Assembly (NCBI RefSeq): GCF_021560035.1
Contig: NZ_CP074373.1
Coordinates: 1,484,001 to 1,548,000, forward strand
Source: Virgibacillus sp. NKC19-16
Lineage (GTDB): Bacteria; Bacillota; Bacilli; Bacillales; Amphibacillaceae
Length of the DNA: 64,000 nucleotides
Reading direction: 5' to 3'
Shown here: positions 52,466-60,723 of the stretch, one piece after another
Layout of the letters: each line of letters opens with the position of its first letter
Position numbering within the stretch: the stretch's first letter is position 1
Program-made: the position numbers and the translations under genes
Notes under the pieces: generated by a model
Told to the model about the DNA's origin: nothing
Seen by the model: only the letters and a program-made list of their open reading frames with translations
Database searches by the model: none

Positions 52466-54199
52466 ATGCCAGGAATTTTAGTTGCGCTAATAGGTATTAT
52501 TGTATTAGCCCTAGGATATCGTTATTATTCAAAGTTTGTGGCAGAAAAGATTTACCGCCTGGATCCTGATTATGTTACACCAGCGCATAGGTACAAAGAC
52601 GGTGTGGATTTCGTGCCAACAAATAAATTTGTGTTATGGGGGCATCATTTCACATCGGTTGCAGGCGCAGCGCCAATAATGGGTCCAGCTGTCGCTTTAT
52701 ATTGGGGATGGCTTCCTGCATTTATATGGGTTATCCTTGGTACTGTTTTTGCTGCAGGGGTACATGATTTTGGTACACTGGTTGTCTCCGTTCGGAATAA
52801 AGGGCAATCGATCGGAACACTCGCAAACCGATTAATTGGCCAGCGGGCGAAGATTCTATTTTTATTTATTATCTTAATTTTATTATTAATGGTTAATGCC
52901 GTATTTACATGGGTGATTGCAAATTTATTTATTCAGTATCCTTCTAGTGTATTGCCGGTATTTATTCAAATACCGATTGCAATTTGGATCGGATATGCTG
53001 TCTACAAAGGCAATAGAAAGATGTTGGGGCCTTCCATAATTGGGCTTGTAGTTATGTATGCGACAGCTATCATAACAAGTAGAGTTGATTTCCTGCAAAT
53101 TGATCTGGTTGGATACTTCGGTGGAGAGGGAAGTACGGGTTTATTCGGCTTAGGAGCTGTGTCGTCCGCATTTCTAATTTGGATTATTATATTAATGGGT
53201 TATGTATATTTTGCATCAACTTTACCTGTTTGGAAATTGCTGCAACCAAGGGACTTTATTAATTCGCATCAGCTTGTTGTGGGACTCGCTATTCTATATT
53301 TAGGTTTGCTTTTCTTAAATCCGGAAATGACTGCACCTGTGACAAATTCGAATCCTGATACGTCCTGGTTTCCGCTTCTATTTATCACGATAGCATGTGG
53401 AGCTATTTCTGGTTTTCACGGACTGGTTTCATCCGGAACTTCATCCAAACAGCTGAATAAGGAGACGGATGCGCGTTTTGTTGGTTACTTCGGTGCAGTC
53501 GGTGAAGGGATATTAGCGTTAATTTCGATTATTGCTGCCGGCACCTTTTTTGCAAATTCGGATGCATTTTTTGCCACTTATGGCAGCTTTACAGAAGCGA
53601 ATGGCGCGGGTCTTGATGTGTTTGTAGTGGGTGCTGCTAATCTTGCTTCAGGTATAGCAATCCCGCCTGATATTGCTACAACAATTGTATCTATTATTGT
53701 TGTAAGCTTTGCTGCTACATCTCTAGATACTTCTGTACGATTGTTACGCTATATTATTGGTGAATTAGGTATTGAGTATAAAGTACCTGCATTATCCAAA
53801 AAACATGTGGCTACATCTGTAGCTGTTGTTTCAAGTGCGGCATTAGTACTGCTTCCTCAAGGTCCAAATGGCTTTGGTTCAGGTGGCTATCTAATCTGGC
53901 CTTTATTTGGAACATCGAATCAATTGCTCGCGGGGATAAGTCTATTGCTAATCTCTATTTGGCTGAAGCGACAAGGACGTAATTATGCGATTACGTTGAT
54001 ACCAATGATTTTCTTAATGTTTATGACATTATACGCGATGTTCCAGCAGGTTTTCTTTGAATGGGCATGGTATGGAACAGAGTCAGATATGTTATTATTT
54101 GTTCTTGGGGCGATCATATTCGTTTTCGCAGTGTGGATTGTGCTTACCGCATTTAATGTTCTGACGAAAAAATATGATAACCCAATTGATAATGATTAA
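52466..54199 (+). CDS. cstA: Carbon starvation protein CstA
   Basis: A 577-aa membrane protein with about 16 helices. Family marks: GHHFTSVAGAAPIMGPAVA near 65, GVHDFGTL, and SGFHGLVSSGTSSKQL. CstA takes up pyruvate and, in some species, peptides on starvation. The start at 52466 follows GGGGGAGG; the extra 6 codons upstream are the ribosome site itself. It is first in a row with a CC-tailed small protein (76 nt on) and an ArsA-like ATPase, a grouping that suggests the latter two serve CstA assembly or activity. Confidence 0.92.
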   Translation: MPGILVALIGIIVLALGYRYYSKFVAEKIYRLDPDYVTPAHRYKDGVDFVPTNKFVLWGHHFTSVAGAAPIMGPAVALYWGWLPAFIWVILGTVFAAGVHDFGTLVVSVRNKGQSIGTLANRLIGQRAKILFLFIILILLLMVNAVFTWVIANLFIQYPSSVLPVFIQIPIAIWIGYAVYKGNRKMLGPSIIGLVVMYATAIITSRVDFLQIDLVGYFGGEGSTGLFGLGAVSSAFLIWIIILMGYVYFASTLPVWKLLQPRDFINSHQLVVGLAILYLGLLFLNPEMTAPVTNSNPDTSWFPLLFITIACGAISGFHGLVSSGTSSKQLNKETDARFVGYFGAVGEGILALISIIAAGTFFANSDAFFATYGSFTEANGAGLDVFVVGAANLASGIAIPPDIATTIVSIIVVSFAATSLDTSVRLLRYIIGELGIEYKVPALSKKHVATSVAVVSSAALVLLPQGPNGFGSGGYLIWPLFGTSNQLLAGISLLLISIWLKRQGRNYAITLIPMIFLMFMTLYAMFQQVFFEWAWYGTESDMLLFVLGAIIFVFAVWIVLTAFNVLTKKYDNPIDND

Positions 54200-54274
54200 T
54201 GGAATACATGATAGGGAAGAGATCATTGATGAATGGTCTCTTCTTTAGATCTTAGTAAGCGAGGTGTAGAGACA

Positions 54275-54532
54275 ATGTTGGAGCATGTAAAAAAGTTGAT
54301 TCAATTTTATGACGAAGTATTAAGCATGCCACACCGTCAGGAAATTGCCCGTGAACTGCGGGATGAGGATGATTTGTTTCTGTTATTGTTGTATTCCGAG
54401 ATGATTGGTATACCAAATCCGATTTACTATTATACGTTGGAACTTTACCCATATATGATCGAGAATTTTCATGACTGGCATTTGCGTATGGGAATGGATA
54501 AATCGCCTCTAACAGGAATTCGCTGTTGCTAG
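54275..54532 (+). CDS. Cory-CC-star family small protein
   Basis: An 85-aa soluble protein, acidic and helical (FYDEVLSMPHRQEIARELRD), ending in a conserved-type double cysteine (IRCC then stop). I take it as the family named cory-CC-star after that ending. The start at 54275 follows GAGGTG. It stands between cstA and the ArsA-like ATPase, with 30 nt to the latter. The two C-terminal Cys could bind a metal or be modified; function unknown. Confidence 0.75.
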   Translation: MLEHVKKLIQFYDEVLSMPHRQEIARELRDEDDLFLLLLYSEMIGIPNPIYYYTLELYPYMIENFHDWHLRMGMDKSPLTGIRCC

Positions 54533-54562
54533 GTAATGGTAAAGAAGAAGGAGGCACCAAAC

Positions 54563-55495
54563 GTGGAAGTATTAGCAAAGAATATAATTTTTGTTGGTGG
54601 AAAGGGCGGTGTGGGAAAATCTACTTCCGCTGCTGCAATTGCCTGGAAGTCTGCGAAATCCGGCAATAAAACACTACTTGTGTCCACAGACCCGGCACAT
54701 AATTTAGGAGATATTTTTAAGCAATCTATTGGTGGTAAAACAACATGGGTTGCAAATAATCTGTCTGCACTAGAAATAGATCCTGATATAGAAACAGAAA
54801 AATATATAAGAGGTGTGAAAGAAAATATTAAGGGTACCGTACAATCAAGTATGATGGAAGAGGTTCATCGGCAATTGGACACAGCAAAGGCCTCACCGGG
54901 AGCAGATGAAGCGGCTTTATTTGATAAGCTGATATCCATTATTTTAGAGGAACGGGCACATTTTGATAAACTGATTTTTGATACAGCGCCGACAGGGCAT
55001 ACCATACGGTTATTATCACTGCCTGAATTAATGGGTGTCTGGATAGATGGGTTGCTGCAAAAAAGAAGAAAAACGAATGAAAATTATTCCCAGCTGTTAA
55101 ATGATGGGGACCCGGTTGAGGATCCGATTTATGATGTGCTCAGGGAAAGGCAAGAACGCTTTTCAAAAGCCAGAGAGGTTATGCTGGATGGGAGGGAGAC
55201 AGGTTTTATTTTCGTCTTGAACCCGGAAAGACTTCCGATTTTAGAAACGCAAAAGGCTATTAAATTGCTGGATAAATATCATTTACATGTAAAGACCGTA
55301 ATCGTGAATAAAGTCCTGCCCGATGATGCAGATGGACAGTTTTTGTTGCAGCGAAGAGAGCATGAAAAACAATATGTATCCATGATTGAAGAAACATTTC
55401 AAAAGCAGGAACGTATCTATGTACCGTTATTCTCACATGATGTAACGAATATAGAACAATTAGCGGACTTTAGTACATATTATGAGAAAGGGTGA
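54563..55495 (+). CDS. ArsA/Get3-like (TRC40) ATPase
   Basis: A 310-aa P-loop ATPase. Deviant Walker A GGKGGVGKST (12-21), switch I STDPAHNLGD and switch II FDTAPTGHTIRLL are those of the ArsA/Get3 class. It has no cysteine at all, so neither the arsenite-binding thiols of ArsA nor the Get3 zinc CxxC are present; arsenic export is unlikely. GTG at 54563 is chosen for AAGGAGG 8 nt upstream (ATG at 54536 lacks a site). The neighbourhood suggests membrane-protein targeting for CstA or the CC-star protein; that is inference. Confidence 0.85.
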   Translation: MEVLAKNIIFVGGKGGVGKSTSAAAIAWKSAKSGNKTLLVSTDPAHNLGDIFKQSIGGKTTWVANNLSALEIDPDIETEKYIRGVKENIKGTVQSSMMEEVHRQLDTAKASPGADEAALFDKLISIILEERAHFDKLIFDTAPTGHTIRLLSLPELMGVWIDGLLQKRRKTNENYSQLLNDGDPVEDPIYDVLRERQERFSKAREVMLDGRETGFIFVLNPERLPILETQKAIKLLDKYHLHVKTVIVNKVLPDDADGQFLLQRREHEKQYVSMIEETFQKQERIYVPLFSHDVTNIEQLADFSTYYEKG

Positions 55496-55500
55496 CAGGA

Positions 55501-56484
55501 ATGAAAGCATTTGTACATGAATATGGTGAATTGAAGTTAAAAGACGACGTTCAGGATCCGGTTGCAGGGAACGGAGAGGTAGTCGTTGCCCTAAGTGTGG
55601 CAGGTTTAAATCGACGTGATGTGGGACTTCCAAATCGAAGGGGTGACGAGGAAGAAGCGTTAGTACTTGGCTCTGATGGTGCTGGAGTTATTGCGTCGGC
55701 AGGTGAGGGTGTTACAAATGTAAAAGTGGGTGATGAAGTTATCATTAATCCTTCTTTACGTTGGGAGCATAACAGTGACGCACCGCCAAAGGGTTTTGAT
55801 ATTCTTGGGATGCCCGATGATGGTACATTTGCTGAAAAAATTGTCCTATATGCAGAACAAGTGGAGAAAAAGCCAGACCATTTATCCTGGGAAGAAGCAG
55901 GTGTGCTAGCGTTAGGCGCGTTAACAGGATACCGGGCGCTTTTTACAAAAGGGCAGGTGAGTGAAGGGGATACCGTATTTATTCCCGGGGCAGGCAGTGG
56001 CGTGGCAACATACCTCATTCAGTTTGCGAAAAATGTTGGGGCAAAAGTAATTGTCACTTCCCGAAATGCGGAAAAACAAAGACAAGCCAAAGAATTGGGA
56101 GCCGACATTGTATTAGATACAGCTAGCGACTGGCCGAAAGAATTAGAAAATGAAACGGTTGACTTAGTGATCGACAGTGTGGGACAAGCCACATTTAACC
56201 GTTCATTGGAGATTTTGAAAAAAGGTGGTCGAATCGTAATATTTGGTGCAACCACAGACGATACAGTAGACTTTAATTTACGTAAATTCTTCTATGGACA
56301 GTATCAGTTGTTCGGAACAACCATGGGTAGCAGACAGGAACTTGGAGCAATGCTGGAACATATAGAAAATTTTAAAATGCATCCTGTCGTTGATCGGACT
56401 TTCTCATTGGACGAGGCTGAGAAAGCTTTTGACTATTTGAAGGAAGGGAAGCAATTCGGGAAAGTTGCTTTACGTATAGAATAA
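55501..56484 (+). CDS. Zinc-free MDR oxidoreductase (quinone reductase-like)
   Basis: A 327-aa medium-chain dehydrogenase. GroES-like domain first (LNRRDVGLPNRRGDEEEAL), then the Rossmann fold with PGAGSGVATYLIQFAKNVGA near 160 and the NADPH-type basic turn TSRNAEKQ. The zinc ligands of classical alcohol dehydrogenases are missing, so an enoyl or quinone reductase role is likely. The ATG at 55501 has AAAGGGTGA before it; the gene begins 5 nt after the ATPase stop, so it belongs to the cstA row. Confidence 0.87.
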   Translation: MKAFVHEYGELKLKDDVQDPVAGNGEVVVALSVAGLNRRDVGLPNRRGDEEEALVLGSDGAGVIASAGEGVTNVKVGDEVIINPSLRWEHNSDAPPKGFDILGMPDDGTFAEKIVLYAEQVEKKPDHLSWEEAGVLALGALTGYRALFTKGQVSEGDTVFIPGAGSGVATYLIQFAKNVGAKVIVTSRNAEKQRQAKELGADIVLDTASDWPKELENETVDLVIDSVGQATFNRSLEILKKGGRIVIFGATTDDTVDFNLRKFFYGQYQLFGTTMGSRQELGAMLEHIENFKMHPVVDRTFSLDEAEKAFDYLKEGKQFGKVALRIE

Positions 56485-56510
56485 AGCTAGTAGAGGATTA
56501 CTAGCTTTAT
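56481..56510 (+). terminator. Terminator of the cstA row
   Basis: A perfect 12-bp stem (ATAAAGCTAGTA 56481-56492 with 56499-56510) that includes the stop codon of the oxidoreductase gene; weak T tail. Confidence 0.7.
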
Positions 56511-56539
56511 TAATGGCTGTTTTCTAAACTATAGGTATT

Positions 56540-56870
56540 TGCTATAACCGCCGTTCGGGTCAGCGAAGGGCGGATGCGCATCCTTAGGGCACGGCTTCAG
56601 CCTCCTCGCGGAAAACCGCCGCTGTGGGGTCTTCATACACGTGCTATTCCCGCAGGAGTCATCGCCCTTCGCTGACCCGAACTGGCAAGGTGGTTTGAAA
56701 TTTTTAATAGTGATTATGAACAATTTAGCGTTAGTGACCAGACTACCAGCGGAATGTATTTCCGTAGCGGTATCCTTATCCTTGCACTTAAATAGTGTGA
56801 AGGAATTGTCACTACGTCGCATTTTATATCAACTGCGGTGAAGATTTAAAAGCAACAAAACAATACTTAC
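56540..56870. repeat. Dispersed palindromic intergenic repeat
   Basis: Two perfect 20-bp arms (GTTCGGGTCAGCGAAGGGCG 56553-56572 and its complement 56663-56682) enclose 90 nt with GGCACGGCTTCAGCCTCC and CCCGCAGGAGTC. The second half (TGTCACTACGTCG, TTTTATATC, AAAAGCAACA) recurs at 41160-41210. Elements like this are scattered in many Bacillaceae genomes. It fills the gap between convergent genes; no ORF is likely. Confidence 0.75.
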
Positions 56871-56883
56871 GAAAAGAGCTTTA

Positions 56884-57741
56884 TTAACTCAAATAAGGGC
56901 TGACCATATCAATTGCTTGTTGCATTTTTTTACTGTTTTTTTCATACATTTGTTTTGCGTTCTCATTTTCCGTAGCTAATGCAAACAGCTCCAGATCAGC
57001 CTGGGACTTTTTCATTGTAGCAAGGAGAAGGGGTAATTCTGAAGGGCTTGGTACAGCCAATTTGTCATCATATAAATCAACGGTTAACTGGCCATTTGTA
57101 TCTGCTTGGCCTAGAAACACGTTTTCAATACTGACATTAATTTTATCCAGTTCTGTTTCTAACCAATTTGTATTTAAATTTAAATTTGCCAATGGTTCGA
57201 GTAAGACTTTCCCGTCCATGATCACCGTTTGGGGTTCCTTTTCCGGTGCAAGCTTTATTCCTAAGTCTTTTGCTGTTAAAGGCCGGTTCTCTTTTTTGGG
57301 TAGAACACTTAATGTTCCTGATGGCTCGAGTAATGCAAATTCAACATCAGATGTGAGGAATACATTATTATCACGTAATTTCGCAAGTAAGTCATCGGTC
57401 GAGTAACCTTCTTTTTTTAAGTTATCCTCCATGATTTTGCCATCTTGAATAAATACAGTACTTTTTCCCTCGGTGAAGTTACGAAAGGATTTACTTTTAA
57501 GTGAAAGAAACTCGACAGTAAAAGGCACTAAGAACCAGATAACCATGGCTAAAATGCCATATATGAGATTGCTGTTTGGATCTATTGTATGAATTGCCAC
57601 AATTCCACCCAGAACAATGCCGGAAATGTATTCAAAGACATTTAGTTGTGACATTTGCTTTGCACCAAGCCATTTTGTCATAAAAAATAAAATAGCTACT
57701 AATGTAAGTGATCTTAAGATAATCATAATCCAATCCGGCAT
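56884..57741 (-). CDS. 2Duf protein (DUF421 + DUF1657)
   Basis: 285 aa. Three N-terminal membrane helices (about 5-75), then the DUF421/YetF cytosolic fold (SKSFRNFTEGKSTVFIQDGK) and a C-terminal DUF1657 segment (LATMKKSQADLELFALATEN) that resembles the separate DUF1657 proteins of the operon. This combination is the 2Duf protein reported to stiffen the inner spore membrane and raise wet-heat resistance. Start 57741 chosen for AAGAAAGG spacing. Last gene of the seven-gene spoVA-2mob type operon. Confidence 0.88.
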   Translation of the reverse strand: MPDWIMIILRSLTLVAILFFMTKWLGAKQMSQLNVFEYISGIVLGGIVAIHTIDPNSNLIYGILAMVIWFLVPFTVEFLSLKSKSFRNFTEGKSTVFIQDGKIMEDNLKKEGYSTDDLLAKLRDNNVFLTSDVEFALLEPSGTLSVLPKKENRPLTAKDLGIKLAPEKEPQTVIMDGKVLLEPLANLNLNTNWLETELDKINVSIENVFLGQADTNGQLTVDLYDDKLAVPSPSELPLLLATMKKSQADLELFALATENENAKQMYEKNSKKMQQAIDMVSPYLS

Positions 57742-57780
57742 AGAAATCATACCTTTCTTTTTTATTTGGCAGAAATTAGA

Positions 57781-57978
57781 CTAATATTGTGGTTCTTCTC
57801 TTTCAAGATGTATAACCTGTTGCTGCAGGTCAATTTTTATTTCGTTCATGATTTGTTGTACATTGTTAAATGCATCCTTTGTTTCCTGTTCTTGCGCTTT
57901 ATTAGAAAGCATATTCAAGCTTGCTTCAATACTTTTCACCGATGAATAACAGCTTTTTACCTGTGATCCGACCGTCAT
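57781..57978 (-). CDS. DUF1657 protein (second copy)
   Basis: 65 aa, helical, typical start MTVGSQVKSCYSSVKSIEAS and end REEPQY. AGGAG lies 8 nt before the ATG at 57978; a GTG three codons earlier is less likely. Sixth gene of the spoVA-2mob type operon. Exact role unknown; the first-gene paralogue has the same EEPQY ending. Confidence 0.85.
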   Translation of the reverse strand: MTVGSQVKSCYSSVKSIEASLNMLSNKAQEQETKDAFNNVQQIMNEIKIDLQQQVIHLEREEPQY

Positions 57979-57989
57979 AAAATCCACTC

Positions 57990-58343
57990 CTAACCTTTTG
58001 ATTTAAACAGTATTGCACCAATTACACCGAAAATAATTGCTGCTGAAATACCTGCACTGGTAACTTCAAACATACCGGTTACAACCCCTATTAGTCCATG
58101 CTGTTCAGCTTCTTGCATTGCCCCGTGAACCAATTGGTTGCCAAAGCTTGTAATTGGTACGGTAACGCCTGCACCGGCAAAATCAATCAATGGTTCATAT
58201 AATCCTATTCCATCAAGCACAGCACCTGAGACAACAAAAATAGTTAACGTATGAGCAGGACTTAATTTAAATACATCAAACATAATCTGTCCAATAACAC
58301 AAATAAGTCCGCCTACCACGAAGGCCCAGAAAAATATCATCAT
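57990..58343 (-). CDS. spoVAE: SpoVAEb
   Basis: 117 aa with three to four membrane helices ([20 protein letters not shown] at the front). Part of the spore-membrane channel that loads Ca-dipicolinate during sporulation and lets it out in germination. Its start overlaps the end of spoVAD by 4 nt. Together with SpoVAC and SpoVAD it forms the conserved core of this extra spoVA operon. Confidence 0.92.
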   Translation of the reverse strand: MMIFFWAFVVGGLICVIGQIMFDVFKLSPAHTLTIFVVSGAVLDGIGLYEPLIDFAGAGVTVPITSFGNQLVHGAMQEAEQHGLIGVVTGMFEVTSAGISAAIIFGVIGAILFKSKG

Positions 58344-59352
58344 GTATCACTTCCTGACTCAATGGAAACTGCGTGAGCGATACAAGGAATGGGATCTTTT
58401 TGCTGTACACTCATTGGTGAATGAAGGGATCCGGTCGCGACAACAAGTATTCGCTTAAAATCACCTTTTTTCATTTGATTTAAAAAATGTCCATATGTCA
58501 CGATAGCCGAGCATGCAGGTCCACTTGCACCAGCTAGAACAGGCTGACCTTCCCGGTAAATGGTAAGCCCGCAATCAACATACTGTTCCTCTTTGATATC
58601 CAAACCACGGTCATTCAGAAGATCCAGTGAAACCTTTCTACCAATATGACCGAGGTCACCTGTAATGATTAGGTCATAAAAGCTAGGATCCACATTTCTT
58701 TCTTTGAAATGTGTCTCAATGGTGTCTACAGCCGCTGGAGCCATAGCCCCCCCATATTAAATGGATCTGTTAATCCCATGTCGACAACCTTGCCAATGGT
58801 AGAGGATGTAACAACTGGCCCTACACCGTCTTTAGCAACTAAAGCACACCCTGCACCAGTAACTGTCCATTGTGCAGTTGGTGGTTTCTGACCACCATAT
58901 TCTGTAGGGTAGCGAAATTGCTTCTCAGCAGCCGCATTATGACTAGACGTTCCGCTTAATACATAGTTGGCGCCGTCTCCATTTATGAAAAAAGCAGCTA
59001 ACGCCAAACTTTCCATTGATGTAGCGCAGGCACTGAATAAACCGAGATAGGGAAGACCCATTGTTTTTGCAGCAAAGTTTGAGGGTGTAATTTGATTGAT
59101 TAAGTCACCGCTTATAAAAAAATCGACCTGCTCTTTTTCGATGATGCTTTTTTTAACAGCTACTTGACAGGCTTCTTCCATCATTACCTGCTGTGACTTT
59201 TCAAAAGATGCCTGCTCTTGCCACATATCTTCATGCAAAATATCGAAGTCATTCGGAATGTTTCCATTTGCTTCAAATGGACCACCTACTGTACCGGTGG
59301 AGATAATGACAGGCTTATTTTCAAAGGTCCATGTTTGATGTCCGACCAACAT
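58340..59352 (-). CDS. spoVAD: SpoVAD, frameshifted in a G run
   Basis: Thiolase-fold protein that binds dipicolinic acid on the outer side of the inner spore membrane. About 337 aa if whole. The front part ([20 protein letters not shown] to PFNMGG) and the rear ([20 protein letters not shown] on) are in two frames; the joint is the run of seven G (plus-strand C run 58747-58753), where eight would restore [10 protein letters not shown]. Start 59352 overlaps the spoVAC stop (TAATG). Without this protein the operon could not work, so the gap is probably a sequencing fault. Confidence 0.9.
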
Positions 59353-59831
59353 TATAACCCACCCCACTTTATAAGAATTGTTTTTATGAGAGCGACGACA
59401 AATGAAGCAAACACACCGTATACAATAACCGGCCCGGCTAGTTTCAACATGTTACTGCCTACACCTAAGATAAACCCTTCCGTCCGATATTCGATAGCTG
59501 AAGAAATGACCGCATTACCAAATCCTGTTACAGGTACTGCTGACCCTGCACCGGAAAATTGCCCAATTCGATCATAAACACCGAACCCGGTCAGTAGCAT
59601 TGTTATGAAAATGAGTGTTGCCACGGTGGGACTTCCTGCTGTTTGCTCGGTGAAATTAAAGTAGTAAATATAGAAAGTAGTAATAATTTGGCCGATAAAA
59701 CAGATGAATCCACCAACTAAAAATGCTTTTATACAGTTTTTTAATAAGGGTCTTTTTACTTCACGTTTGTCTTGAAATGCCTGGTATGATTGTGCTTCAG
59801 GGGGTAAATTTTTCTTTTTTTTATCTGCCAT
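59352..59831 (-). CDS. spoVAC: SpoVAC
   Basis: 159 aa, four membrane helices after a basic, soluble N-terminus (KKKKNLPPEAQSYQAFQDKR). In Bacillus SpoVAC acts as a mechanosensitive channel for dipicolinate release. Motif GAGSAVPVTGFGNAV is shared with SpoVAEb ([15 protein letters not shown]). Third gene of the operon. Confidence 0.92.
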   Translation of the reverse strand: MADKKKKNLPPEAQSYQAFQDKREVKRPLLKNCIKAFLVGGFICFIGQIITTFYIYYFNFTEQTAGSPTVATLIFITMLLTGFGVYDRIGQFSGAGSAVPVTGFGNAVISSAIEYRTEGFILGVGSNMLKLAGPVIVYGVFASFVVALIKTILIKWGGL

Positions 59832-59850
59832 GTTATTTCACTCTTTTCTC

Positions 59851-60309
59851 CTAAGTCTCTTCTTTTGATAAACCAATAACTTTATCCAATGCTTTCTCAA
59901 GTTCTTTCTTTGTTACTGATTCTGATTCAAGTGCTTTTTCTATTCGATCAAGTTCTAGGACTATTTTTTTATCTGTAGAGAGATCGACTTCCATGTTTGG
60001 AAATTTTTCTTTCATTTCCTTCTTTCGTTTTTCTCGAAAATTAGCTAATCCAAATCGTTCATGATGCTCAATTTCAATGGCGATCATCAACTTCTTTGAT
60101 GTATTAACTGCTTTTATGGAAGTAATTTCTTCGTAGTTACTTAAGTATTCCTTTGCTTGATTTGCAGGTCCTTGATCAATGGCATTTGATGTTGTAGAGA
60201 TTTGATTCAATTCAATATTATTATTATTTCCTTGCGATTCGGGAGTTGGTCCACAGCCAATTAGCAAAAGTGCGAAGCTGATAAATAAAATCGATTTGAA
60301 GGTGTTCAT
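59851..60309 (-). CDS. YhcN/YlaJ-type spore lipoprotein
   Basis: 152 aa lipoprotein; lipobox LLIGC near residue 18-22 (counted from the ATG at 60309). The mature part has IEIEHHERFGLANFREKRKK, the YhcN/YlaJ core. In spoVA-2mob operons such a lipoprotein is the second gene, as here, and raises heat resistance. A GTG three codons earlier is an alternative start. Confidence 0.85.
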   Translation of the reverse strand: MNTFKSILFISFALLLIGCGPTPESQGNNNNIELNQISTTSNAIDQGPANQAKEYLSNYEEITSIKAVNTSKKLMIAIEIEHHERFGLANFREKRKKEMKEKFPNMEVDLSTDKKIVLELDRIEKALESESVTKKELEKALDKVIGLSKEET

Positions 60310-60382
60310 CCATTTCACCCATTTCTTTGTTTATGCGTTATATGGGAGGTTGGCGAACCACCAACCTCAAGTTTAAAGTATA

Positions 60383-60589
60383 TTAAAATCCTTTGTATTG
60401 TGGTTCTTCTTGTTCGATTTGCTGTGATCTTGGCTCAACACTTTGCAGGACTGTCTGTGTTTGTTGAGCGGCATTTTCGTACATTTGTTTTGCTTGTTTA
60501 TTTTCAGTTTGCAGTGCAAATTGCTCGAAACTTGCCTGAGCACTTTTAAGTCCTGCAATGGTTTGTTTTAATTGGCTGCTTACAGTCAT
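60383..60589 (-). CDS. DUF1657 protein (first copy)
   Basis: 68 aa, begins MTVSSQLKQTIAGLKSAQAS and ends EEPQYKGF. AAGGAGG precedes the ATG. It opens the spoVA-2mob type operon. The upstream region has an AT-rich stretch but no certain sigma-G promoter. Confidence 0.87.
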   Translation of the reverse strand: MTVSSQLKQTIAGLKSAQASFEQFALQTENKQAKQMYENAAQQTQTVLQSVEPRSQQIEQEEPQYKGF

Positions 60590-60688
60590 ATGAATCCTCC
60601 TTTTTCATAACGTCATTAGTTATAATTTGAGTTTTGATGTGTAAATATACTTTCTACATTCTTCCTTTAGGGAAATTAGAAAATAAAA

Positions 60689-60719
60689 AAGCAGTACAAT
60701 CACTGCGGATGTACTGCTT
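60689..60719 (-). terminator. Terminator of nfrA
   Basis: AAGCAGTACA pairs perfectly with TGTACTGCTT around an 11-nt loop; six T residues follow on the minus strand. Confidence 0.85.
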
Positions 60720-60723
60720 AGAT

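Noticed and set aside
54536-54562. ATG start of the ArsA-like gene at 54536
   Set aside because: No ribosome site before it, while the GTG at 54563 has AAGGAGG at 8 nt.
60600-60660. Sigma-G promoter for the spoVA operon
   Set aside because: AGTATA and AAATTATA on the minus strand are only loosely similar to sigma-G boxes; not strong enough to list.
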